From assembly GCA_002483345.1 (NCBI GenBank), contig DLHS01000014.1:62001-126000 (forward strand): a DNA stretch of 64,000 bases. Direction: 5' to 3'. Positions 43,427 through 50,881 of this stretch are shown here, in pieces. Under the pieces are notes generated by a model that saw nothing but the letters and a program-made list of their open reading frames with translations, ran no database searches and was not told the origin of the DNA. Each line of letters opens with the position of its first letter. Positions within the stretch are counted from its first letter, which is position 1. The DNA is from Bacteroidetes bacterium UBA7662 (lineage in GTDB: Bacteria > Bacteroidota > Bacteroidia > UBA7662). Position numbers and translations under genes: made by a program.

Positions 43427-44138
43427 ATTGCCCGTTTTGTGCCAGCATCTGCATGGCTGAATCGTTGTGCATGGTGTGGGTGAGTTGTTGGTTTAAATCC
43501 CAGATGACAGGAGGACCAAACCACCGGTTAAGTTGCATCCGCAGTTCATAGCGACTGTCTGAACCGGCGGGTGAGGGGGTTACAGGAAGATGCCGGACCA
43601 GATGCCTGCTTTTCCCCAGATGGAAGGCAAAACCACTCAACTGGCTGTTTCCGGTGAGAAACTGCCCTTCAAACTTCAGGAAATGGTAGCCACCACCCAT
43701 TATTTCCGGCCAGGCCATGAGCATGATTTCTTCCTGTACGTCCCAAAGACCTGACTGATTAAGGGCGCTGTCGAGCCCAAGATGGAAGGAAAGCTGCAGG
43801 GGATAGCCGGCGTCGTTATTTTGGGGGAGCTGTATGGTATCAGGGAGCGCGTCGAAAGGGTCTATGTACCAGGGCCCCCGAAGATATCGGGAGCTGCCAT
43901 CCTCATACTCCAGGGTGATTTCAGAAATCAGATAATTCAATTTGCTGACGGAATAGGGGTTTCCGGCTACATTCTCATACATCAGGGCATGCTGCTGCAA
44001 CGGAACACTGTCCACAAAATGCAGGAGATGCAACACAAGGGGTTCACCGGCGCTGGCCGGAACCACCGGCTGCTCTTTTTTGCAGGCAGCAAGAAGCATA
44101 AGCGCAGTCAGTAGATAAAAAAGAAGCGGTTTTTTCAT
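43410..44138 (-). CDS. mbnP: MbnP-family copper-binding lipoprotein
   Basis: 242 aa from the ATG at 44138, chosen because it gives a proper signal peptide (KKPLLFYLLTALMLLAAC) with an LAAC lipobox; a longer frame to 44168 would overlap the queD start. MbnP-like features: LVLHLLHFVDSVPLQ, VSKLNYLISEITLEYEDGS, LSFHLGLDSALNQSG and GGGYHFLKFEGQFL. Trp residues (GPWYIDPF, MAWPEIM) are candidate modification sites. Likely a periplasmic Cu(I) carrier paired with the MauG-like protein and positioned to supply copper to NosZ; the supply role is inference. Confidence 0.8.
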   Translation of the reverse strand: MKKPLLFYLLTALMLLAACKKEQPVVPASAGEPLVLHLLHFVDSVPLQQHALMYENVAGNPYSVSKLNYLISEITLEYEDGSSRYLRGPWYIDPFDALPDTIQLPQNNDAGYPLQLSFHLGLDSALNQSGLWDVQEEIMLMAWPEIMGGGYHFLKFEGQFLTGNSQLSGFAFHLGKSRHLVRHLPVTPSPAGSDSRYELRMQLNRWFGPPVIWDLNQQLTHTMHNDSAMQMLAQNGQYVFNH

Positions 44139-44148
44139 CTTCAGTAGC

Positions 44149-44616
44149 TTATAAGGTTTGTTGATCATACCAATCCCAGGAAGCGGAACTTTGAGCTGTT
44201 TCCCATAAACGGGCTTTTACTACCCGGATACCTTCCGGTAATGCCGCATCTATCTGTTCAGCCATCCAGCAAACCAGCCTTTCACAGGTCGGCTGAAAGG
44301 GTAGCAATAGTATGCGTTCAGAAAGGGTTCTTATGGCTTCCAATTGTTGGCTGGTCAGTGTGTCGGGTACCAGTACGGCATGGTCGCATGGCTTGATAAG
44401 GGTATCCTCTACCAACTGTTTAAATTGTTTCAGATCCATGACCATATCACAGGCTGAATTTCCGGGCTGGTCCTGCAGACGCCCGCGGATTTCCAGCGAC
44501 AGCCGGTAGGAGTGACCGTGTAAATGGCGGCAATTCCCTTCATGCCATGGCAACAGATGCGCGGCTTCAAAACGGAATTCCCGGTTAAGCCGGAGGACAG
44601 GAAACAAGGTTTTCAT
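44149..44616 (-). CDS. queD: 6-carboxytetrahydropterin synthase / 6-pyruvoyl-tetrahydropterin synthase homologue
   Basis: 155 aa T-fold enzyme. Zn-binding histidines in FEAAHLL and CRHLHGHSYRLSL, the catalytic Cys in EGNCRHLHGH, a FKQLVEDTLIKPCDHAVLV block and PTCERLVCWMAEQI near the end match QueD/PTPS. It would convert dihydroneopterin triphosphate to a pterin used in queuosine or another pteridine. No other que gene is nearby, so its presence inside a denitrification operon is odd. Overlaps the upstream membrane-protein gene by 4 bases. Confidence 0.9.
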   Translation of the reverse strand: MKTLFPVLRLNREFRFEAAHLLPWHEGNCRHLHGHSYRLSLEIRGRLQDQPGNSACDMVMDLKQFKQLVEDTLIKPCDHAVLVPDTLTSQQLEAIRTLSERILLLPFQPTCERLVCWMAEQIDAALPEGIRVVKARLWETAQSSASWDWYDQQTL

Positions 44617-45803
44617 GAGGGCAGGGATAAATTATGACGGCTTTGCCGGAAGATTAAAGAGATGGCGGCTAACAGCATCAGGGCTGATAACCACAACCAG
44701 ATGTTGACGATGCTGTAGCCATTCCATTGGAGATGGCTCAGAAAAGGGCTAAATAACAACCCCAGTTCTGTAGCCATAAAACCAGCGATGTACCATCGGA
44801 TCGCTGCTTCAATTCCGCGACCCGCGTTGACTTTCAGCAGGGTCACCCAAAGGATGGGGGTGAGTATGCCTAAAAAATTGAGGTGCAGAAAGGCTATTTT
44901 AAAAGCCCTTATGGGAGAAACATAGTCGCTTACCCACGGTATCAGAAACACAAGCTCAAGCAATAGTTTAAGCCAAAGTGCCGGAAGCACAATACCAATC
45001 AGCCAACGCTGCCAGCGGGGAAATAAATGCAACGTTTTAAATAACTGAAAACGCAAGAGCGAACGCAGGGTGATTAGCATCAGGGATGCGGCTGCCACCA
45101 TGCCTAAACCTGCCGCAACCCCACCCCGGGGCACCAGCAGGCCGGCTATAAAGTATGTGATGACATAATAACCCCCGAGCCGAAGAAGCTGCTGTATCCG
45201 GTATTGGGTAAGCGTCCCCTCCGGCAGTCTGAGCCAGCCAAGCAGGGCGGCAGCACCTCCAAATATAAACCATCCCGAATGCTGGAAATACAGGTAGAAA
45301 TGAAGCGCCAACTCGTACAATTCCCGGTTTTCGGGTGCCAGTGCCAGCACTAAACCCAGCCCAAACGGACCAAGGCCGGAGACAAACAAAAATCCCAAAG
45401 CCCAGTCAGCCGCGATTCTCACGGTCGTGGGCACTGCTTTCCGGGCGACCCAAAACCACCAGCCGGCAAACCACCAGCTTCCCAGAATATGAAGGGTGGA
45501 AAAGACAATGGAAAGCGTACTGTAACCCGTCAGCGGAAATGACACCACCATCCCCAAAACCGGAAGCTGTAAGGCCCACCACAAACTGTTTATCTTACGT
45601 TTTGGCCCGGGATATAAACCGGTAACCGAAAGCATGAGCATATTAAAACCCCACCCTAAAAAGGCCATGTGTGAATGGGAATGCAGCCACCAGGGATACC
45701 GGAAGTCTGCTATAGGGGTAACAAAGTGCCACCTGATTAAAATGCCAAGCACATTTACCAGTAGTAGCCATCCCAAACTTGCCGTTATCTGAAGCCTGTG
45801 CAT
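44613..45803 (-). CDS. Polytopic membrane protein, possible heme-binding, copy B
   Basis: 396 aa with about 11-12 helices. WWLHSHSHMAFLGWGFNML near residue 40 gives three closely spaced histidines in a helix, and HFYLYFQHSGWFIFGGAAAL lies mid-protein. Both motifs have counterparts in the 407 aa protein at 32101-33324, so the two are probably distant paralogues. Helical histidines and the HSH/HAQ motif suggest heme or metal binding, as in NnrS-type proteins. It lies directly behind the Rrf2 and ric genes, which points to NO response. No firm family name. Confidence 0.7.
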   Translation of the reverse strand: MHRLQITASLGWLLLVNVLGILIRWHFVTPIADFRYPWWLHSHSHMAFLGWGFNMLMLSVTGLYPGPKRKINSLWWALQLPVLGMVVSFPLTGYSTLSIVFSTLHILGSWWFAGWWFWVARKAVPTTVRIAADWALGFLFVSGLGPFGLGLVLALAPENRELYELALHFYLYFQHSGWFIFGGAAALLGWLRLPEGTLTQYRIQQLLRLGGYYVITYFIAGLLVPRGGVAAGLGMVAAASLMLITLRSLLRFQLFKTLHLFPRWQRWLIGIVLPALWLKLLLELVFLIPWVSDYVSPIRAFKIAFLHLNFLGILTPILWVTLLKVNAGRGIEAAIRWYIAGFMATELGLLFSPFLSHLQWNGYSIVNIWLWLSALMLLAAISLIFRQSRHNLSLPS

Positions 45804-45838
45804 TTTGAAATCAGCGGTCTTTAAGGGAGGTGCCTGAA

Positions 45839-46300
45839 TTATTCTGATGGTAGTAATTGATCATTCACTGACAGATAACTTTTGTTTTCAAGGTATTTTT
45901 CAGCCAGCAACGCAATGGTGGTTGTTTTTAAGGAGAGCTCCATTTTGGACCGTATCACCATAAAATCATCATGCATGGGACAGGGATGCTGGGAAACACA
46001 GTTTTTCAGTCCCAGCCCGCAACCCTGCAGAAATCCGATGCCGTCGATGGCTTCCACGATGCTGTAAATGGTGATTTCAGGCAAACTGTGGTCCAGATAA
46101 AACCCGCCATGCATACCCCGGTAGGAATTAACCAGCCCTTTCCGGCTCAATACCTGCATTATTTTGGCCGCATACGACTGTGGCGTGTCGGTATGCCGGG
46201 CGATTTCCGGTACACCCATTCTTTTGCCGTCCAGACTTCTGGCATGTACATAGGTAAGCAGGCGGATAGCAGTTTCGCTGGCGGCAGAAAAAAAGACCAT
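45839..46300 (-). CDS. Rrf2-family Fe-S transcriptional regulator (NsrR/IscR-like)
   Basis: 153 aa. Winged HTH at the N-terminus (VPEIARHTDTPQSYAAKIMQ, VLSRKGLVNSYRGMHGG), followed by C94, C101 and C107 in GCGLGLKNCVSQHPC, the three-cysteine Fe-S ligand set of NsrR/IscR-type sensors. With ric directly upstream it is most likely an NO-responsive repressor, but C-x6-C-x5-C spacing does not by itself separate NsrR from other Rrf2 members. Confidence 0.88.
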   Translation of the reverse strand: MVFFSAASETAIRLLTYVHARSLDGKRMGVPEIARHTDTPQSYAAKIMQVLSRKGLVNSYRGMHGGFYLDHSLPEITIYSIVEAIDGIGFLQGCGLGLKNCVSQHPCPMHDDFMVIRSKMELSLKTTTIALLAEKYLENKSYLSVNDQLLPSE

Positions 46301-46305
46301 CTCCC

Positions 46306-47004
46306 TTAATTTTGATTCCGGTTCAAGGCTCCCGGAAACAATATGTTGTTTTCCAGGTGAATGTGCCGGTGCAGGTCAGTCTCAAATTCTTCCAGCATGC
46401 GGAAGGCCACCCGATAGGTCTGACAACCATCTGCCGGTGGCGTATAATCATTCGCCAGACTTCTCATTTCGGCGAATCTGTCGCCTTCCTCGCGGTGTTC
46501 CGCTTCCATTTGCGCTACCGGACCCAGCATCTGCGCCAGCAGCTGCTGTTGACTGGCATCCTGATTCAGTTGCTGAATCAGTGGGAAAAGGATATGCTCT
46601 TCTTTCTGCATATGCGAAACCAGCGCCAGAAAACCCGCCCGGAAAAGTGTCGCAATCCGAAGGAGTTCCGGATGCCGTTCGCCATGAACCTGAGCAATTT
46701 TGACCAGGTAACCGTCGAGCGTTGGCCCAACCGACCGGATGTAGGCGTGGTGCTTGTCGATGATATAGGTAACCAACTCAGTCAGCGACAGGCTGTGGGC
46801 AGGGTCCGTTTCTTCGGGTGTGCCTGCTACTTGCTGCAAAGCAGTTATTACCTGGTCAGGAGCCAGGTTTTTGAGTCTGCAGGCCTCCTGCAGACTGATG
46901 CCGCCTTTGCAGCAGAAATCGATGCCGTATTCGGTGAATATGCGGGCAGTGCGGTAATCGTCGCTGACGATTTTCCCGACTTTGGTTGTTTCGAGTGTGT
47001 CCAT
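46306..47004 (-). CDS. ric: RIC/ScdA/YtfE di-iron protein for repair of Fe-S clusters
   Basis: 232 aa. The N-terminal ScdA domain has YGIDFCCKGGISLQEAC; the C-terminal hemerythrin-like four-helix bundle supplies the di-iron ligands in YIIDKHHAYIRSVG, HGERHPEL, MQKEEHILFPLI, MEAEHREEGD and DLHRHIHLENNILFPGA. It repairs Fe-S clusters damaged by NO or oxidants. First gene of a long minus-strand run (ric, rrf2, membrane protein, queD, mbnP, di-heme, norC, norB). An inverted repeat lies 25 bases upstream. Confidence 0.94.
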   Translation of the reverse strand: MDTLETTKVGKIVSDDYRTARIFTEYGIDFCCKGGISLQEACRLKNLAPDQVITALQQVAGTPEETDPAHSLSLTELVTYIIDKHHAYIRSVGPTLDGYLVKIAQVHGERHPELLRIATLFRAGFLALVSHMQKEEHILFPLIQQLNQDASQQQLLAQMLGPVAQMEAEHREEGDRFAEMRSLANDYTPPADGCQTYRVAFRMLEEFETDLHRHIHLENNILFPGALNRNQN

Positions 47005-47028
47005 AAGTATTTAAGTTGAGTGTAAATG

Positions 47029-47065
47029 TATAAATAGATTTAAATACCTAATAGTCCTATTTATA
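47029..47065. promoter_or_regulatory. Inverted repeat in the ric promoter
   Basis: TATAAATAG (47029-47037) and CTATTTATA (47057-47065), perfect 9-base arms with a 19-base spacer, 25 bases upstream of the ric start. It could be a binding site for the Rrf2 regulator of the same operon or for another NO-responsive factor. Confidence 0.45.
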
Positions 47066-47158
47066 AAATTATCCCGGATTTTTTTCACGAGTCAAGGGAA
47101 ACTCAGGTCGAAGCATCCGGTTGGCTGCAGGCTGACTGCCTGGATAAATTATATTTTT

Positions 47159-47182
47159 GTCAGGTTAAAGCCTTACTTTATG
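47159..47182 (+). repeat. Phased promoter repeat 1 of the mobile mystery operon
   Basis: GTCAGGTTAAAGCCTTAC followed by TTTATG. First of three related repeats starting at 47159, 47192 and 47225, exactly 33 bases apart. Probably binding sites of the HTH protein encoded next. Confidence 0.65.
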
Positions 47183-47191
47183 CTTTATTTT

Positions 47192-47216
47192 GTCAGGTTA
47201 TATACTTACATTTGTG
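47192..47216 (+). repeat. Phased promoter repeat 2
   Basis: GTCAGGTTATATACTTAC followed by ATTTGTG. It overlaps a perfect TAnnTTTG box (TACATTTG, 47207-47214), so a protein bound here would block transcription. Confidence 0.65.
47207..47214 (+). promoter_or_regulatory. Candidate -7 promoter box of the mobile mystery operon
   Basis: TACATTTG fits the Bacteroidota TAnnTTTG consensus exactly and would place the start point near 47219-47222, leaving a leader of about 25 bases. The TTTG at 47189-47192 upstream is closer than usual for a -33 element. Confidence 0.5.
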
Positions 47217-47224
47217 TATTAAAA

Positions 47225-47248
47225 ATCAGGCTATAGCCTTACGTTATG
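47225..47248 (+). repeat. Phased promoter repeat 3, overlapping the start codon
   Basis: ATCAGGCTATAGCCTTAC followed by GTTATG; the last three bases are the start codon of the HTH gene. Its inner GGCTATAGCC is itself a perfect palindrome, the best symmetric copy of the three. Confidence 0.65.
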
Positions 47249-47704
47249 GACAAAAAAAGACTCCTGAAAAGTCAGTTGGAAGACAAAATCAAAGTATTTG
47301 TGCCTGCTGTCAAAGCTACTGTCCCTGCAACCGGCTGGATCAAAGCTATCCGGATGGCTTTTGGTATGTCGCTGGAACAACTCGCCGGAAAGCTCTCCAT
47401 TACCCGGCAAAGTGTTCAGGCAATAGAAGTCAGGGAAAAGGAAGGAACCATTACACTTAAAACACTTCGGGAAGTGGCCCGTTCGATGGACATGCAACTG
47501 GTGTATGGTTTTGTGCCCAACGACGGCTCTCTGGATGCCCTGATTGAAAAGAAAGCCAGAGCATTGGCCACAGCACTGGTCACCCGTACTTCCAACACCA
47601 TGAAACTGGAAGATCAGACCAATTCAGAGAAGCGCCTTAAAAAGGCGATATCCGAACGGACAGCCAGCCTTAAACACGAAATGCCAAAAGTTTTATGGGA
47701 TTAG
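47246..47704 (+). CDS. Mobile mystery protein A, HTH regulator/antitoxin
   Basis: 152 aa. An XRE-type HTH spans about residues 35-90 (IRMAFGMSLEQLAGKLSITR, QSVQAIEVREKEGTITLKTL), followed by MQLVYGFVPNDGSLDALIEK, a stretch typical of mobile mystery protein A. It always accompanies protein B (Fic); together they behave like a toxin-antitoxin module. Three phased repeats in its promoter indicate autoregulation. The end overlaps the Fic gene by 10 bases. Confidence 0.88.
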   Translation: MDKKRLLKSQLEDKIKVFVPAVKATVPATGWIKAIRMAFGMSLEQLAGKLSITRQSVQAIEVREKEGTITLKTLREVARSMDMQLVYGFVPNDGSLDALIEKKARALATALVTRTSNTMKLEDQTNSEKRLKKAISERTASLKHEMPKVLWD

Positions 47705-48291
47705 ACCTGACCTATATCCAGGGTCAGACACCACTGGACGAAGAAGAAAAAGAGGGACTGCTTATACCAACCATCACCACGCAGGCGGAACTCAATGAAT
47801 TTGAACAGCAAAACATTGAAGATGCCATGCTGTGGTTGATCGGTCGTCCGCTGAAGGCAGAAACCATCTTTACTGAAAAATTTATCCGGGAATTGCACAA
47901 ACGCATGTTTGGACAGGTATGGGCCTGGGCAGGGGATTTCAGAAAAACGGATAAAAATCTGGGAACGGATAAATGGCAGATTCCCGTATCCCTTCGCACG
48001 CTTTACGAAGATGCTTTGTACTGGTTACAGGAGGGGACTTATCCGCCGGATGAGCTGGCGGTTCGTTTCAAACACCGCATCGTCAGCATTCACTGTTTTT
48101 CCAACGGAAACGGGCGGCACAGCCGGTTGATGGCAGATGTTATCATAGGGAAGGTATTCGGGCTGCCCGTGTTCTCCTGGGGTGCGGGTGATCTGGCCAA
48201 TCAGAGCAACACCCGGACAACCTACTTAAACGCCGTCCGGGAAGCCGACCAGGGCAATATAGGACCTCTCCTGACTTTTGCCCGGGCATAA
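47695..48291 (+). CDS. Mobile mystery protein B, Fic/DOC-family protein
   Basis: 198 aa with a Fic core. The motif reads HCFSNGNGRHSR (FIC consensus H-P-F-x-x-G-N-G-R-x-x-R), so the catalytic His, the anion-binding NGNGR and the final Arg are present but the usual Pro is Cys. FIRELHKRMFGQVWAWAGDF and FRKTDKNLG are the upstream family landmarks of protein B. AMP transfer to a target protein is the family activity; the target is unknown. No inhibitory (S/T)xxxE(G/N) helix is evident in the protein itself. Confidence 0.9.
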   Translation: MGLDLTYIQGQTPLDEEEKEGLLIPTITTQAELNEFEQQNIEDAMLWLIGRPLKAETIFTEKFIRELHKRMFGQVWAWAGDFRKTDKNLGTDKWQIPVSLRTLYEDALYWLQEGTYPPDELAVRFKHRIVSIHCFSNGNGRHSRLMADVIIGKVFGLPVFSWGAGDLANQSNTRTTYLNAVREADQGNIGPLLTFARA

Positions 48292-48295
48292 TGCC

Positions 48296-48961
48296 TTAAA
48301 ACTTCTGCTTAAACCCTATCTGCAAAATATAAGCGGTGAGCGGGTCGAGGCTGTTAAGTGCCTGGTCACGGAGCAGGGCCAGCTGCCAGCGTTTTTTTTT
48401 GCTTTGATCCCAGCTGAGCGAACTGGTCAGACGCCAGTTGTCGGGTTGCGGACGGTCGGGGTGGGTAGCCAGCCAGAAATCGGCCGATAAACTTGCGGTG
48501 AGCTTGCGGGGGAGGTTGAAGTCGGTGCCGAATTTATGCCGGAGGTAGGAACTGCCGATGCCTTCTTCCCGGAATACGCCGAAGTCGGTAAACTGATTCT
48601 GGTAACGCAGGCGGTAGGAGAGTTCCACCTTCCCGATTTCTTTTTGCAGCTTCAGATCAGCATAAAACCGGTGCCGATGATCATAATGATCCCGCCGGTT
48701 GCGTACGATATAGCGGTAGTAACCCGAAATATGCATCCATTGGAGTGGACGGTATTCCAGCCCGCCGTCGACCAGAAACCGGTCAAGGTTACGGAGGTTC
48801 TGGTCGAAGCGGAATTCCGGCGCCAGTTCGATCCGGAATTTTTTGAAGGGGGTGAATTGCGCCTGATAACCGACCCATAGCCCGAAATCATTCTGCTGCG
48901 CGCCTGCCTTACCCGCAAACGCGCATATCCCGAGTACCAGACAGCCAATCCTAAAGCGCAT
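48296..48961 (-). CDS. DUF2490 outer-membrane beta-barrel-like protein
   Basis: 221 aa. Signal peptide (IGCLVLGICAFAGKAGAQ) then a series of amphipathic strands with alternating Tyr/Arg/Leu (FRIELAPEFRFDQNLRNL, YRPLQWMHISGYYRYIV, GKVELSYRLRYQNQFTD), ending in YILQIGFKQKF with a terminal Phe as in outer-membrane barrels. Matches DUF2490. Function unknown; it is grouped with DUF4956 and VTC-domain genes. Confidence 0.82.
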   Translation of the reverse strand: MRFRIGCLVLGICAFAGKAGAQQNDFGLWVGYQAQFTPFKKFRIELAPEFRFDQNLRNLDRFLVDGGLEYRPLQWMHISGYYRYIVRNRRDHYDHRHRFYADLKLQKEIGKVELSYRLRYQNQFTDFGVFREEGIGSSYLRHKFGTDFNLPRKLTASLSADFWLATHPDRPQPDNWRLTSSLSWDQSKKKRWQLALLRDQALNSLDPLTAYILQIGFKQKF

Positions 48962-48965
48962 CCGG

Positions 48966-49589
48966 TCAGTTTTCGTAATAAAATACCCTCAATTGCGCTG
49001 AATCCCGCACGAAATCAAGCTTCTGTATCTGAACCCGGTGCACCGGCAGTCCGGTTTTTTCTCTTAAATCGGCCAGTAATTCGGCCTCCTTGTCTTTCGC
49101 TACCAGCGAAATCTGGTCGTAGAACACGGTTTTCGCGCTTTCCTTTTTGAACAACCACTTGCTTTCGAGCAAGTAGGTAATGCCCAGTATGATGCCCGAT
49201 ATAGCCAGCTGCAGCTTCCAGCCACCGGTAGAAACGGCGGTTAAAACACCCAGCGCAATGCACAGGAATAAATACGACATATCCTTGATGGAGATGTCTT
49301 CGGTGCGGTAGCGCAGCATGCTGAATACGGCAAACAAGCCGAAGGCAGCACCCATCGAGAGTTCTGTCTGATTCAACGAATACGAAATCAGGAAGATGAC
49401 CAGGTTGAAGATGATAAAAGTGAAAAACAGATCCCGTGTTTTATAAACCGGGAAGTATATCAGGCGTACCAATATCCAGACAGAGCCCAGATCAACCCCG
49501 AGCCGCACCAGAAAGGTGCCGGATAACTGGTCGAATAAATCAGCGGGTGCCAGGAAATTTTCCTGAAGGCTAAGCAGTAGATGATACAT
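48966..49589 (-). CDS. DUF4956 membrane protein
   Basis: 207 aa with four helices in the first half (FLVRLGVDLGSVWILVRLIY, LFFTFIIFNLVIFLISYSL, FLCIALGVLTAVS, LAISGIILGITYLLES) and the family hallmark GAAFGLFAVFSMLRYRTEDI between them. The C-terminal part is a cytoplasmic ferredoxin-like domain. DUF4956 genes regularly neighbour VTC-domain and CotH genes, as here. Its start overlaps the end of the VTC gene by 20 bases. Confidence 0.88.
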   Translation of the reverse strand: MYHLLLSLQENFLAPADLFDQLSGTFLVRLGVDLGSVWILVRLIYFPVYKTRDLFFTFIIFNLVIFLISYSLNQTELSMGAAFGLFAVFSMLRYRTEDISIKDMSYLFLCIALGVLTAVSTGGWKLQLAISGIILGITYLLESKWLFKKESAKTVFYDQISLVAKDKEAELLADLREKTGLPVHRVQIQKLDFVRDSAQLRVFYYEN

Positions 49590-50322
49590 GTGCAGAGGTT
49601 AACAGCTGTTTCAGCCGGAGTTTGAACAGATTTTGTTTGAGTTGCGGATTCAGACAGGCCATGCCAAAGCAGTACTTGCTCAATCCGCCGGGACGGATAT
49701 TGGCTCGCCGGAGGGCATCTACCATGGGTGAAGCGGCAAAGCGGTTTTGCTTTACTTCAATAATGACCAGTTCGGGAAAACTGATCTGATGTTCCCGCAA
49801 AGCAAAACTCAGCTGTAAATCAATGGTGATACGTTCTGCTGAAAGACGGTTTACAAGCGTCAGCCGGTGGTATTTAACCTGCAGTCCGGCCTGCAGCGTA
49901 TCGGGTCGGAAGGGAGAATACAGTTGTATGAGCTCCCGGATTTCGGGGGTCCGGAATCCTTCCAGTTCAGCAGCTATTCTTGTTTTCCGGGTTCTTTTTT
50001 TATTGTTACGCTCTTTAACTTCCCAAAAGGTAGTGGCCGTTTCTACGTAGGTGCGGTGGCGGACTTTGTAACGCTCACCTCTTTGCCCGTGATGCTGGTG
50101 ATAACAATCCAGCGAAGGGGTATCAAAATACCTGGTATCGTAGGTTGTCAGCCGATTACCTTCAACTTCCAGGATGCGGTAATGTGGAATCAAAGGAGCC
50201 AGCAGCTCGTCAAGCCCGCCAACAGGGAGGTGATACTTGCGGTCTACGCGCTCCATGAGTTGTGCACTCCCTAACTCGGTGATGCTGATGGGCTCAAAAA
50301 GCGGAAGTGAAAGCGGTGTCAT
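49570..50322 (-). CDS. VTC-domain polyphosphate polymerase-like protein
   Basis: 250 aa tunnel-fold protein related to the catalytic domain of yeast Vtc4. Basic and acidic motifs along the tunnel: MERVDRKYHLP, TYDTRYFDTPSLDCYHQHHG, RYKVRHRTYVE, WEVKERNNKKRTRKTR and PELVIIEVKQNR. The E-V-K and K-R-K/R residues match those that bind nucleotide and polyphosphate. Prokaryotic members also act as other triphosphate enzymes, so polyP synthesis is likely but not certain. Overlaps the upstream lipoprotein gene by 4 bases. Confidence 0.88.
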   Translation of the reverse strand: MTPLSLPLFEPISITELGSAQLMERVDRKYHLPVGGLDELLAPLIPHYRILEVEGNRLTTYDTRYFDTPSLDCYHQHHGQRGERYKVRHRTYVETATTFWEVKERNNKKRTRKTRIAAELEGFRTPEIRELIQLYSPFRPDTLQAGLQVKYHRLTLVNRLSAERITIDLQLSFALREHQISFPELVIIEVKQNRFAASPMVDALRRANIRPGGLSKYCFGMACLNPQLKQNLFKLRLKQLLTSAHVSSTA

Positions 50323-50726
50323 TTTTTGATTACAATAGTATCCAGCGTGACTTCCTGCCTTTTTTCCTTTATCTCAAATTCAAGCAATATGGGTTCTGTT
50401 TTGGAAGTATTCCCGGCAGTTTCGAGCCTGTCGGAATAAGCATATACTTTGTATTTGCCGGGATACAGGTACTTAAAGGTATAAGCACCGTTGTAGCTGG
50501 TCTTTTCATCAGCCCCGTAAGTAATGTCTTCCCCGAAAACAAGGTAAACATCTTCATCCATGGCGGCATAGGTCGATTGAATGGCTGTAAAACCGGCGTT
50601 CCAGTCTTCTACCCAGATTACGCCACTGACACGGGCAAAACCACCGATGCCAGGATCTTTCTGACAACCTGACAAACTTAAACCTGACAGAAGAAACAGG
50701 CTGAAAAGGCGTAACTGCATGTTCAA
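50319..50726 (-). CDS. Small lipoprotein with a carboxypeptidase-regulatory-like fold
   Basis: 135 aa. Signal peptide with lipobox SLSGC, then a beta-sandwich reminiscent of CarboxypepD_reg-like/SpaA-type modules: GVIWVEDWNAG, EDVYLVFGEDITYG, SYNGAYTFKYLYPGKYKVYA and RQEVTLDTIVIKK. Heads the VTC-DUF4956-DUF2490 series. No enzymatic motif. Confidence 0.75.
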   Translation of the reverse strand: MNMQLRLFSLFLLSGLSLSGCQKDPGIGGFARVSGVIWVEDWNAGFTAIQSTYAAMDEDVYLVFGEDITYGADEKTSYNGAYTFKYLYPGKYKVYAYSDRLETAGNTSKTEPILLEFEIKEKRQEVTLDTIVIKK

Positions 50727-50840
50727 ATATCTTCAAAAAATTAACCTAAACTTAACTTTCGTATCAGCGGGTCGTCATTTTTTTTAATATTTCAAGATAG
50801 CATTTGGCAATGCCGGCAAACGGCTCCCCTGAAAAAATGA

Positions 50841-50881
50841 TGTCCTGACATTAAAAAGTTAATTTCAGGAAAATCAGGACA
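50841..50881. promoter_or_regulatory. Inverted repeat between the VTC series and the first CotH gene
   Basis: TGTCCTGA (50841-50848) and TCAGGACA (50874-50881), perfect 8-base arms 25 bases apart; TCAGGA also occurs at 50865-50870. It lies in the 287-base divergent region and could regulate both sides. Confidence 0.35.

Noticed and set aside
46312..47019. A 235-codon plus-strand frame antisense to ric
   Set aside because: Shadow of ric, whose hemerythrin and ScdA motifs are complete on the minus strand.
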